Source of the DNA: Kalaharituber pfeilii
Lineage: Eukaryota > Ascomycota > Pezizomycetes > Pezizales > Pezizaceae
Assembly: GCA_015179045.1 (NCBI GenBank)
Contig: WHUZ01000013.1
Span: 62,001-126,000, forward strand
Direction of reading: 5' to 3'
Length of the DNA: 64,000 nt
The position numbers and the translations under genes are program-made. Position 1 is the first letter of the stretch. Every line of letters begins with the position of its first letter. Positions 43,644 to 55,859 of the stretch are shown here, one piece after another. Below the pieces are notes generated by a model that worked only from the letters and a program-made list of their open reading frames with translations, searched no databases and was not told the origin of the DNA.

Positions 43644-46600
43644 TCACCACCCCTCATCACGTTGGCGGAGATATTTCTTTGCCAACTCATCCCCACCCTG
43701 CGATGATAGCTCCATCCAGTGGTACGAGACACACATTGTAGCAGGATCACGCTTCTCCGGATCTTCTCCTTTGGCAACCATCATATCGGGTCTGAAAGTA
43801 TCCTTCGGCTTTGAAAGTGGTTTTGTGCATCGTGGGAGAAGATTAGGGTTAGTAAGGTAGAAGATTGCGAGCTCTCGCTGCGCAGTGGGGTCCCCCTCCT
43901 TCGCAGTAATTGTCCACATTCTAGCTGCATCTTTCATCGAATAACGAGCGAGTGGATCGTTTTCAACAGTATCAGCACCCTTTGATTTTGATTCTCGCTT
44001 CTTTGTATGATATGCTATGATCTCGTCCGCAATTTCAACCATCGTCCGGCAGACATCCTGCTTGAGACCAAGCGCTGCAAGACCAGTATCCCAGAATGCC
44101 TTTCCGACTTCCGTCATGTCAAGTATTGAGGCTGGTACAAAAGCGGCTACATATTGAAGATCGCGGAACAACGTTCGAGGGCGAATATCTGCTTGCCTGA
44201 AAAGGTTTTGCAAAACTTCAACAATCATATCTGTACTTGGAGCCACAGTTGTGGGAGAACGGGAACCTGTTGGCGTCATAAGGGGTGAGGTCACAGCAGC
44301 CGTGTTCATCGCTTGTGATCGCCTCTCCTCTACATTGGCGATAACTCCTTCCAGATTGGAAGGTTGAGCGAGTTGAAGGCTGGAAATGCGAGAGGTTACC
44401 TCTCCAAGTGCGTTTGACAAAGGCGAGTTTCTGCGATTGATAAACTTCGGCGGAGTGGATGACAGAGAGGCAACAATCAATAGCTCAAGCTCATAGAGTA
44501 CCTGCAGTTTCTGGTAGGGGTTAGGGTGTGTAGAGAATTTCTTTAGAAGATTTCTGAATGCAACTCCGAAGGGGAACGCCGTGAGTCCACCCTTTTTGGA
44601 AACTGTGGAGTTCGCTCCCCGTGCGGTAGCATCACTGGACGAGGAATTCTCTTCTCCGGAGTACGGTTCATGTGCTGCGTTTTCTAAGGTTGCGACAGGA
44701 GCGGCAAGCTCCCCTTTTTCTGCTTTTCCAAGTGCCTCTAAAATTCCGTGATTGTGGGTGGCAGTTCTTCTCAAACTCCTCTTGCTCTTTTTCTTAGACA
44801 TCTTCTTCGCTGTAGGATTTGCCTTTGCTCCAGCAGCTTTCATTGCTTTCTTACGAGCTTCCGCTTCCTGCTCTTCCTTCCTCTGGATACATTCGTCCCC
44901 TAATCCACCGGAGAACCAATTATCCGTTTCACTTCCTTGATTGAATACATCATTCCCGAGATCACTTAACAAGAGTCCCGTGAGATTTTGCTTAAGTTGC
45001 GTCAGGAACTTGCGTTTTTGCTCGTTGACTTCCTCTGGCGGTTTTATCATCATCGGTGCAGGCGAGTGGGAGGTCTTCGCACGAGACGAGCCCAAAGAAG
45101 CAAAAGGAGACCAAAAAGTGGGTGTCGTTTCCTGGGGTGATGGACTAGGCGTGCCAAAAATGTCCTGATCGAGCATTGAGTCAAAGCCAGCATTTGATTT
45201 GCTCCTTCCCCTGCTTCGACTCGATGGTATATCTGTCCCAGAACTGCTGAGGCGGCTTCGGCCAAGAGAGAGTAAGTCGGAAGCACTTGGTTTTCGCAGA
45301 ATATCGAAGCTTCTTCTTGCGCTTCGTCCCTCCTCTGTTTCGTAACTGGATTCCCCGCTCATGCTGAAAGTGCCAACACCTGGAAGGTAGAACTCTCCCT
45401 TGCGACCTGCTGTTGCAAGGTCCCGATCATCTCTGGAAAACAGCTCACTTGACCATAGGACTGGACTGTCCAAGATACCATCACCAACGAGCTTATTGAC
45501 ACATTTGTCGATCTCATAACAAAAACGATGTATCCTTTCTTCTCCTTTGCAGAAGTTTTCGACAGAAAAGCGACTCAAGTAGGTCGCAGTGATATCGGCT
45601 TGTTCATCGCTGAGCTTGTTTGGCCCACCATGCTCAATAGGTGCAGCTAAGATATCCATAATTGTATCGGATTTGAGAAGGGATATATTGCTTGTCGAAA
45701 TTCGGTGGCCCAATGTAGTTCTCGAGGGTTTAGTGTTTGCCGGCTTCCCAGTGCTTGGCTTCACAGGCTGTCCCATCTTCTTCAAAGCGAGAGTAACACT
45801 TCTAGCCTCCTCATATGCCGCAGAGTTTCTGACGTCTGTCACATACCACATCTTATCCCGAAGATCACGGATTCTGGTGATTAAATCATTCACTGCTTCA
45901 TCTTGACGTTCTTGCGCTTGTGTAAGCCAAACAAACCACGCTTCAATCCCCTCCATCGCGCCAGCACACTTTCCAATTGTCACACGTGGTCCTCGAGCAA
46001 AAATGTGGAGCAACTCGCTATAACCATTTTTCATGAGACTTGCTGGGAGTTTCTCCAGCTGCATAAGTGTTCGATGGTAATGCTGTGCACGAACGAAGTC
46101 TGATCTCGAGAAGCATTGCTGGTAGGCAGCTGTAAGCATCTTCACAAGAGCGCAGTCTTTAGACGCCGTAACATCTTCTTGAGTTATTTCTGGAGCTTTG
46201 GATGAAGATTTTTGCTTCGCAGCAAACATGGCAGTGAGATTGCTGGCAGGATAGAACGGATTGCTCGGGTCTAGTTGGATGGGTGGGGTCTCGCTTTCTG
46301 CAGGCTCCTCATCAATATCTGGACTTGGGTTCATAATTGGTAGTTCAGCATTTATGGTATTCGCCCGATTGCTGAACTTCTGGCTGTCAGAGGAGATACT
46401 CTCCGGAATTTCATATTCATCTAGGAGTTTCTTAATGGATTCTTTTAACTGATGGTAATCAGTATCAAGCACCGTAGCTTCAGGTGGGCCCTCATCATCA
46501 CTGTCGCTTTCGTTTCCTGCGTCATCAACTTCATCATCTTCATCATCCCAGTCGGTCCGCATTTTCGAAGACAATTCACTTCCATCTGGAGAAACGAATA

Positions 46601-48684
46601 GCACTGCCCATTTTTCCGCACAAGGGTGACAACGACCTGAAATAGCTTCGGGAGATAGACGACCTTTCATAGCTTCTATGGCACTTCTGATATCCGCTGC
46701 AAGTTTCTCTACCGAGCTTGTTTCGTCGGCGCTCATGATGGAGGCCGAAGAAGGGAGTGTAAAGGATGCCGGGGAAGGCATCTGAGAGCTAAAGGATATC
46801 CTATCGTCATACACGCTAGATCTTTCAAGTAAGGGTGCATACAACGATGCACTCTCACTTGTAACCGAGGAGCTGCTGTTGCTCAAAACGGATACAGAGC
46901 TCATGTCGAAGCCGCCGCTTGTAGCCGACCTAGCCAGGAAAGTGCGAGATGGACGAGTTCCGACTCTAGTAATATCTCTAGATTCTGTAAAGAGGCTTGA
47001 TGACGGGGGGTACAATGCATTGTATAAAGTAATGACATCCGCAGGGCAGATAACAAGAAATGGTTGTACATCAGTGGTCTCTGGAGGTGATGTTATTGAT
47101 TTCGAAGGCAATAGTATGGGTGGGGCGTCAGTGGGGTGTGCTGTCCTAAACCTGACTAGCAAATTCTCGACATGAGCGCGAAGCACTGGCTCAACGGGCT
47201 GGGTTTGCTTCCTGAAATGTGGTTAACATTACATCGCATCTTGTACTGTTGGACATAGACTTACAAGTCAGCCCACATCACATTGTACGCCACTTTGGTC
47301 ATTCTGTTGACCAGCGGCCGTAAAATGCGCAGTCGAGCGTGTTCATTGATATGATATCCTGTCATAATTCCGTGGTACTAACCACGAGTCAGTGAATCAT
47401 TACCCTTTGTAGGAAGGAAAGGGATCGTACCTCCGGATATTGAATACCGTTCATGAGAAATCGTCCGAAGAACCATTTGACCATGATCATCATTTCCGCT
47501 GTTTTCTTTCGCTTTGGATCGTCTATTTTGCCCAGAATTGCGTTTCCGAGCTCAAGAACGCCCTCCGGAATTCCTCCTGCACTTGGCTCATCGTCCAACA
47601 CACCGAACAAAGTCCGAACACCCTTTGTTATAAACTCCTCCACAAGAATGTCGTTTTTCCCCCTCAAGTCTTGCTGAGTCTTAGCGGAGACTTGATCTTC
47701 TGATCTTTCCAGTAAAAATGCGCCCTCTTGTAATAATCCCATTAGACAGATTTCGAGATTACCCTTAGCTGGCCACTCCCTCATAGCAGCCCACGAATCC
47801 AAGACAGCGAAAAGAAACTGTTCTCCTTTGCATTCACAGAGTAGTCTAGCACAAACGGTAGCCCAGATGTCAGTGCGTTTCCTATCTTCTGCCGAATCCG
47901 GACCCAGAGTGTTTGCAAAAATTGTGTGCAGCAATGCATAGAGAGGGTCATTTCTGTGGAATCCAAGTAGTCTCTCGATCGGCGAGGGCAAGTTGGCAGA
48001 TGAACCCCGAGCATTCGCGGCAGCGTTTGGTGGGGCTCGCCTGGGATTTGCTATTACCGAATCTGGTGGGGACAGTGGTTGGTGGAATTTAGCCAAGCTA
48101 TCCAGCTCCACCGAAGAAAGACGCCCAAGTCTGGAAGCAAGAAAATGTGGATTCGAGCGAATGGCGGATATAAAGGTCAGAATGGTTTCCCGGGCCTGGT
48201 GAGGAATATCCAGTATCCAAGATGTACCGGGCTTCGGCTGGTCTTGCTCATCGGCGGATCCTTTGGCTCCTACTTGCTGAAGCTCCGGCTCCAGTAATGC
48301 AAATCGCCTTGTCGCGTCACACGAGTTCCTGACATCATGAAGGGCGGTGTACAATGTCGCAAATTCCTTCTTGTGGTCCGACTTTAGGTGGTCAACTAGT
48401 ATAGTGTGGCAAGTGGAGGCTGTCCTGGCCAAACGCACAGAGAGTGCGTTCGAGATCAGGCACTTGTGTAGGCGTGCTCGAATCTGTGCATGCTTGCGCT
48501 CTTGATAAGCTTGTAGTTTTGTGAGATGGGCTAACTGCGCTAAGGAAGTGGAGGAGTTTGTGAACGCTTCAGGAAGTGGTGATAGGTACGAATCGGAGTT
48601 TGCGAGTGGTAGCGACGATACTGCTTCAGGAGCGTCAGGTGACTTCTTCTGCCTTGAGAAGGACTTTCCCGGGGCCACGGCCAT
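43644..48684 (-). CDS. Very large conserved-looking protein with RasGAP-like segment and Sel1-like repeats
   Basis: Exons 48684-47431, 47377-47265 and 47211-43644 give 1644 aa from ATG 48684. Residues 1-45 are disordered. About 60-470 form a helical domain (FHRNDPLYALLHTIFANTLG, DIWATVCARLL) ending VKWFFGRFLMNGIQYPE, YHGIMTGYHINEHARLRIL and PLVNRMTKVAYNVMWADL; this order resembles the FLRFxxPAIxxPExxG core of RasGAP domains, though the usual catalytic residues are not evident. The middle is Ser-rich with a lysine cluster (KKMSKKKSKRSLRR). The C-terminus carries two Sel1-like repeats (MWTITAKEGDPTAQRELAIF and SYHWMELSSQGGDELAKKYL). I cannot name an orthologue with certainty. In-frame Ser/Pro codons upstream of ATG 48684, preceded by an acceptor-like TACTGCAG, suggest a further 5' exon I could not place. 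Confidence 0.72.
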
Positions 48685-51600
48685 AGTTGGCGTGGATGGG
48701 ACTGACGAGCTGGAGAACGATGTGCTGGGGCCACCTTCAGAGGGACGTGGTGAAGGCGACCGAGAGGGAGGAGTAGATGGCGGGGCTGCAGTAACAAGTC
48801 AACGTCAATGTCAGCGAGAAACAAAACACCTTACAAGTTTCCTGCGCTGGACAGCCTCAACTACGCGACCCAGCAAAAATCCCTCCAAAAGTAGCTCGAT
48901 TATTGCCTGCTGGTTCTATTGGCCGCCTCTCAACTTTTGGTAGACGCCTTCACCTCCTATTTCTGTCTTGACAAAATGCAACAAGTGACGATACGACAGT
49001 TATGGAACTTAGACTTGCATACAAGAAGTTGGAAATATAGGCTCACTCATGGGGCCATCAGATATCAACGACGCCTATGGGAAAATGGCTATGCGACCGC
49101 AAGATTCACAAGACGAGCGATCGGGACAGCGAGGTTGGGTATGATATCAGAGGATGATGCTTGATGATGGCTAGAATAATCCGGAGAAAAGGCAGTGTTG
49201 CTGCAGCGCGCAGGAGATGCCCAATGATTTGAAGTGGCAAGTAAGAAGAGGGATGGCGTACTGAGCTTTCGTCTCGATACAGCCTCTGATTCGACTTGAG
49301 GCCAAACAAGCAATGGGCGAACGGGAGATGGGATGTATGTATGCGAGTGAGTGAACGAGACCAGACGTCTTGAGGCTCTCATTCGCTGATAGAGAAGCTG
49401 GGGGGCCTTGCTCCCTAAGTCTTTCGAGGTTCCGATGGTGGGCTAAAAAAATACAGAAAAAGAAATACTAGTCGAAACCGCTGGGCTGGAGAGGTTCAGT
49501 CCAGCAGCAGCATTCGCAGGGCACGAGTACAGTACATGTGGAGCATGCAGCCGGAAGCAGCGATGAAATTCACTAGCGGAGCAGCTGGGGGTGGGGAGAT
49601 GGAAGGGCAGAGCTGTGGTTGGCGGGTTGGGGGTTGGGGGGGGGGGGGGGGGGTCACTGGTGATAGCTGTGGCGACACTGTGGGGGGGGGGGGGTGGAGC
49701 GTTGCAGAGGCGTGGCAGGCACTGATCTATGTAGCTCTGCTGATCAGCAGCGATCCTTCGCGCATGCGGTCTCGATGCCGCAGCCGCTGGGAAAGTCGCG
49801 GTACTGCTCGAGGGCGCAGAGACAGCGCCAGCGCCCACAGCCAAACGGGCCAGCGCCTCATGAGCTGAATCAATCGCAAGGGCCGCGGGTGGCCGACGGC
49901 GCTGCGGTGACTGCGAGGGGATCGTCAGCGGCAGCACCACCACAAGCACAGTATGTGGCACACAGATGAGTCGGCTTAGCATACAGACCGCGCGGGCGCC
50001 GGGGACAGGGGAGCCCCGCGGCAGCAGGAGGAACACTTATGCGTGCCCCTCCACTCCACTGTTCCAGATCTCCTCTCCTCCAGCGCAATCTATGTTCCCC
50101 TCGTGAACTTGAAGCACCTTGCTCCATGTATCATGCCAACAGACACTGCGAGAGCATGCCGCACAGTGGCCCGCTCGTACTTCCATCCCCGCACTCACAA
50201 AAGACGCAGAGCTTGTTTTCAACTGGCCTCATGTTTCCAACCAGGCTCGCGCCAAGCAGTGGATACCACACACGCATCCACCAGCAATCCTACGGGCACT
50301 GGACTCTCAGCTGGTAGCGGCCTCGTCCAAGCGTGAGGGGGCATTCGGCTTATCGAGGCCAAAACGCCCTCATCATACTGCAGAGTACGGGCTGCAACTG
50401 ATCTCGGACCGCAAGGCTAGAGGTATCAGCATGGTATCGCAGCAGCATAAGATGAGTACGACTACAGCACAGGTGCATGGTAAGGCGACCACTCACCGTC
50501 CGCTGCCGAGCTCCTGCTACGCTGAGGCCTGAAGCTACATATCAACTGATGTCAAGTTAGTGGGAATGTGTGCCGAAGTTTGAGGTCAGGGTGTCCAAGG
50601 GTGGCAGGGATCAGTTGAGGGGCGATTTGACAACTCACTGTGCAGCATGCATGCAATATGAAATTTTGCGGCAGCGACTTTCGACGCATTGGAGAAAATG
50701 TCTTAGCAGCGACGCAGCGTCCTGCAAGTGTCTTGGCAGGTGCTTAGCTGTGGCCAATGGGAGGCCGTTCTCCACACCACCAGGCTTGGGAGGAAACGCC
50801 AGCTCGAGCTTTTCCACCTAGTATGGCGTGCTCAACGTTTACCCTGTTACTCTTGTGACGACAGCGGGTACCCTTTCGGCAATACCAAATATCGGGACTC
50901 GAAGGCCATTGCTTGCTGCCGCTGGTCCAGGAGCTCGAGTGCCTGTGCCATACACAGTGTTGGAGATGCTAAACTATCATAGACATTACTTGTTACCCCT
51001 GGCGGGGCCTATAAACCACAGGAATTGTAGAATACAGATTATTATAGATATACTCAGTCTCAGCTTGACGCCGCCCACACATTCGATATTGGAATTTAGC
51101 TGACAGGGTCTTCCAGTCTGGAACTCCTCGCAGGCACTATAAGGACGATCAATTATTTTTCCCTCAATGAGTGCGATATATCAATTCCAAAATGACTGAG
51201 ATGTCTCAAAGGAGCCTGGTTCGCTCAGCCGAAAAATGAAAAGATCCAATAACCGGTGGACTATTGAGATGAGGTCTGCACAAAGTGCGTGCTGTGAAAC
51301 GGGCTCACTGACGTGCATTTCTGAACTAGAGCTCTGCAATCGAATCGGCCAACTTCGCATGCCTCTTGTATTCGGCACGTTTAAGTTTTGGCCAATCATC
51401 TTAGAGATCTGAGATTATAAGACGGCCACAAGTGGCGACGAGGCACACTAGTCAAAAAAAAGTATGAATAAAAATAAAATAAATTAAAATAATCCAAAAG
51501 AAGGGAAAAAATACGAGAGTGCATCTTTGCCCATAGCAAATGTGTGACGTACCAGTTCGGCCATGACGACATGTCTGTATGACGCCAAGGCGCCAAGTAA

Positions 51601-51713
51601 ACTGCATGGGCTCTACTAGACCCATCGTCATGTGCCGTGCAAGGGTTCCACCTACCTATAGAAGCTCCCGATGAATCCGATGTATATTTCCCCACCATTC
51701 AATATAATTTGCC
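48685..51713. other. Divergent intergenic region with G-runs
   Basis: About 3 kb between the divergent starts of the large gene and the LAA2-like gene. 49.48-50.10 kb is GC-rich with two long G runs on plus (about 49634-49652 and 49681-49693). Long frames on both strands follow from composition. No supported gene, though a short 5' exon of the large gene may lie near 48.8-48.9 kb. Confidence 0.4.
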
Positions 51714-54209
51714 ATGGACGCCTGGACTTCCCCATGGGCAGAAAGCCCAGATCAGGGCGAGCAATCAAGTCACGGCAATGGCGGATTCTTAACAATATCA
51801 TCTGGGGACACATCAAATGATAGCTTAAGAGTAACAGAAACGCATCTATCGAACAACAGCTTACAGTCCTCTGCATTCCAAGCGACTAATACACTCGTGG
51901 AAACACCACATCTATCAGGGGCAGAAATATGGGCATCTGATGCGGCTTCTCCAGTAGAACTTCACCCTCCATCTCCTTGGAATGTCAATTCTACTACTGA
52001 CGCTTTCACTGAACATCATCACAACGAGGATTTTCCAAACTGGGATTCAAAATCGCCTGGACTGCATCCAACCACCAATATTGAGTCATCATCCACTACC
52101 ACGGAAATATGGAACTCACAGAACCAGGTGTCAGGGCTAGATGTTGCGAGTGGAGTAGGGAACACAGAAGACTGGGCACATCAACCTGATGGGGAGTCGA
52201 CAACACCGAGCTTATTTGCAGCTGGGGCTGATAGAAAAGACGTTCATCATGACAGTAGGAAAGATTCTGAGGTTGAGATTACTGAAGTTACGGAAGAGAT
52301 AAAGTCAGCAGACAGTACCATACCGGAACTGCCTAATCCAATTCCAGATGAAAAGCCTAATCCAACAAAGACTGTTGCGACGGAGATAGTGACATCAAGG
52401 CCTGGGGATAATCAAACTGTCACCAAAGTGGTAGATGATAGTCATAAAGACAATATCAGCGCTGAGATGGTTGAAGCTGGGTCGCCCGAAGGCGGAGAAG
52501 GGGATGATGACTTTGGAGACTTTGGAGACTTTGAGGAATTTGATGATTTCACCGAAGCAGGGCTCCCGAGCGATAGTGGTTTTGGTCCAGTACCAGCTCA
52601 TAAGGCAATAGATATGCCTCCGGTAGCTTCAGTGAAATCCATCCTATCTCCCTTGGATTTTCCCATAGACAGGTCCTTTGTGTCGAAGCTATACCCACTT
52701 ACGCCAGAAATACCCCCATTGCCCCCAATCACGGAAATAATTTCTACTATCTCAGCGTATGCATCCCTTTTTATGTGACATCCAAGGAATTGGCTAAATA
52801 TAGCAAATAGTCGAAAAGCGTGGTATCGAATATCGAGAGAAGGTACCTTGGGAAAGCATAAAAGCGGCAATAGTGATGATTATGTCCGTGTCACATGGGC
52901 AAAATCTCGAACGAAACAGGAGGTCACAGAAATTGTCAGTCGATGGATGAAGGAAGGTCGATTTTCTGTTCCAGGAGCGATTACGGGTGATCAAGGTTAC
53001 GGTGCGATGTTCGGTTGGGGAGATGGCTCCAATGCCCCCTCTAGGGAATCTACTCAGAAGCTTAATCGAAATTCCGTTCCAGTGGGGCTAGCACTGCGAG
53101 GTGCTCGGGAAAATACTAAAAGCAAGCACAAGCCATCCATCAGTATCTCAAGTTGGGACCCACTAGCAGACAAAACCTTGCATGACTCTGCCCCGGTTGT
53201 TGATTTTGGTTGGGGAAGCTCCGGTGCCTCGAAAAAAACACAGCCTATCCATCCCGCCACATCACAGGAAATTCCATCAAATGTCTCTGCTATTGGAAAC
53301 TCACCAAAATCAGAAAAGGCTATTGGGAAACAGGGGCTTGTGGCAACGCCTGGACGACCGACATCTATGGAAGCAACAAATTCAAGGTTTGTGAGTAGTC
53401 AAGACGTTGATTCTAGGCAACAGTCGAAGTTAGCCGTACAGGCTACGGAGGATTGGAGGGGTTTTGAGACGCCAACCGTGAACACAATTTCCGCTTCAGC
53501 AAAACCTGTTAATAGTTCTGCCTTACCGCAGACAGTATCTCCTGAGGACAACTGGGGCTCCCTTGCGATATTCGAGCAAGCAGGTTCTCCTGGAGTGTCT
53601 CATAGCAACGTTACAGTCTTCGAAACCGAACTTCCCAATTTGGAGTCTGCACGAGAGGAGGTGTCCAAGGAAGAAAAGCTCAAACCCGAGGCTTTACAAA
53701 TCATTTCTAGATCAAATGATGACGATGATTGGGGAGAGATGATGGATTCGGCCCCCACACCTAATCAGCCGCATCCTCAACAAGCATCTATTGCCGCAAA
53801 CGTCATGACACCACATCAAGTGACGCGTAGGCCTTCAACAGCCCACGGTGATTCTCTTCCCTTTGGGATAAGTCGGTCTGCTCCCTTTCAGGGAATTGTG
53901 AGCTCTTCCACTCGCAGTGATCCTGGCCATCCTCTCATGGCATTACTAGGAGCCACCACAGACAAACATCTCACCCAGAGACCTGCTGAAAAGAGTATGG
54001 AAATATCGATTCCCTCTGCAGTGGACTCGAGTGCTTGGGACTTTTCAGTATTTGAGCGTCCCTCGGCGCTGCAACCAATTGAAGAAAAAGAAAGTGATTT
54101 TGGAGTGTTCCGCAAAGCGATTTCAGGACCAAAACCCCATTCCAAGGAAGACCAACTCGTCCGGGATATAGTAGACGGATTGCCTGACATGAGCTTCATG
54201 CTCAGATAG
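51714..54209 (+). CDS. LAA2/YBL010C-like (DUF5102) clathrin/AP-1 accessory protein
   Basis: Two exons, 51714-52756 and 52811-54209 (54-nt intron), 813 aa. Most of the chain is disordered and rich in Ser, Asp, Glu and Trp. The acidic-aromatic stretch EGDDDFGDFGDFEEFDDF (about 262-280) and further W/F-acidic motifs (NDDDDWGEMMDSAP, SSAWDFSVFERP, EDNWGSLAIFE) look like adaptor-ear or clathrin binding motifs. The only folded-looking part spans the intron: IPPLPPITEIISTISA then RKAWYRISREGTLGKHKSG, DDYVRVTWAKSRTKQEVTEI and VSRWMKEGRF, matching what I recall of the DUF5102/Laa2 family. Yeast Laa2 helps Laa1 recruit AP-1 at the trans-Golgi and endosomes. The family call rests on memory of this block; function is inferred. 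Confidence 0.65.
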
Positions 54210-55859
54210 CATATTTGTATAGTAATAGCTAAATAGCAGCCTAACCAGTAGTACATACTAACAGCATGTTATGCTCCCATTGCTAGCGTTCATCTTCATT
54301 GGAACAATTTAATTTCTTTTTCTTGTTTACATTTTTCTGCTTGGTGGAATTGTTTGAGTAGAGTAGTTCATTGATTGTGCATGCTAAAGTGGGGTGTTTA
54401 TGTAAAACGATATATACTCGATAGTGCTGCATTGATTGGGCGAGGCTGCCAAGCTCATCAGTGACACGCTTCCACCGTCCAACCTCAACTAATGTTCCTC
54501 ACACCCAATGGCCAAACCTACTGCAGGATCCACCACAAACCACAACGGCTTCCACAGTTTGCACACTCCTCGTCAGCGGAGGGAGGAACACTAAATACTG
54601 GGTAGTCGAAGCAGCACCTTCATCTCGTCTGTCCTGGTCACCATTCAGAAACCCTGTTTCAATCGAAAGTTTAATCCAGCGACGTGGATAAGGCTCGGGG
54701 TTCTATAGCAGGCCCTATTGCAACAGTTTAATCTGACAGTCTACTGCAGCCAGAAATCGACTGAATAGTGAGGCAAGGCCCCTCAAATCTCATCGACAAG
54801 GAAATGTTCGTGATAGTCCACCATGGGGCTACGGGTGCTGCAGGCGGACGGTTTAAGCAACCCCGCATTGCAGATGGAACCAAGCAATATACCGTACAAG
54901 AGCCATCTGTTCGTGGCTCGGTATGATGGGGAGAAGTGTTAGATTGAGGTTTACGTAGTAACCTTTGACCTTACCAAAAGATGCTAGTACTTTACGAAGT
55001 ATGTGGTCACGAAGACTGCACATGGAGGTTGGTCCAGATCTCAGGGCTGTGGAGAGCAAGCAACTGTTCTGCATGCGCTGCCGGTATCGCAGCAGTTTAC
55101 CACACGCCTCTGGCGTGCCGGAAGGTCTGGCTTACGGCGCGAGGGCGCGCTCGCGGACTGTATCGCGAGAGGGGCCGACTGCAGCGCTGGACACAGGGGG
55201 AAAGTGGGGGGGAGGGAGCGGGTGGCGGGAGGCATGGGAAGCCCGCCACCCGCCCGCCGCCTGATTGCACGCGGGCCTGGACCTGCTCTTCTGATTTTTC
55301 TATTTCCTTTCTCTCTGGTCGCATTGTCTCGCTCCAGATTAGATATGTCCTGTCGTGTGAAATTTCGAAATACATATGTTCATAGAAGGGGCAGGGGGGA
55401 GGGGGACGGGGGCGGAGAGGCTACGGGGAGGCCGCTGGGCGGGGGAGGGCAGAGGGACGGGCTGCCAGAGGCGCGGGGGAGGGCGGAGGGGTCGGCACTG
55501 GCCCCAGGCCGCTGATGGCCCGACGAGAGGAGAAACACGAGAGTCTTGGCGTGGAGGCTGCCAATTTCACCCAACGCTTCCTTGCCGCAATGTCATTCAA
55601 CACCAAAAAGAAGCCCGCCTCAACAGCTGCCGACGCCTGTGTCAGCAGCCATCCTATACCAACCTACAATTCTGTACACGCTTAACAACCGCGTTACCCG
55701 TTTCGCTGTAAGGCCTGGGCTGTGACTGGGAGATCTGGTGGTAATGTATGGTTGCCATTGCGCTTCCATCTGATTTGTAGTTCGACATGCTGACCCATCA
55801 TCGTCGTTCCAGCTGTTTCGCACAATCTCTGCTCTCGGGACCCCCCCCCCCCTCCAATC
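54210..55859. other. Intergenic, CTK1 promoter and GC-rich tracts
   Basis: 54.2-54.9 kb is ordinary. 55.1-55.55 kb is strongly GC-rich with G/A runs (GGGGGGAGGGAGCGGG and similar). A short C run (10 C) lies just upstream of the CTK1 ATG. No gene supported. Confidence 0.45.

Noticed and set aside
49443..50036. 197-codon minus-strand Pro/Ala-rich frame
   Set aside because: It runs through G/C homopolymers in GC-rich promoter DNA and shows no motif, so it is composition-driven.
55003..55711. Gly/Arg-rich frames upstream of CTK1
   Set aside because: GC-skewed low complexity with several overlapping frames; no domain, and it probably overlaps the promoter or 5' UTR.
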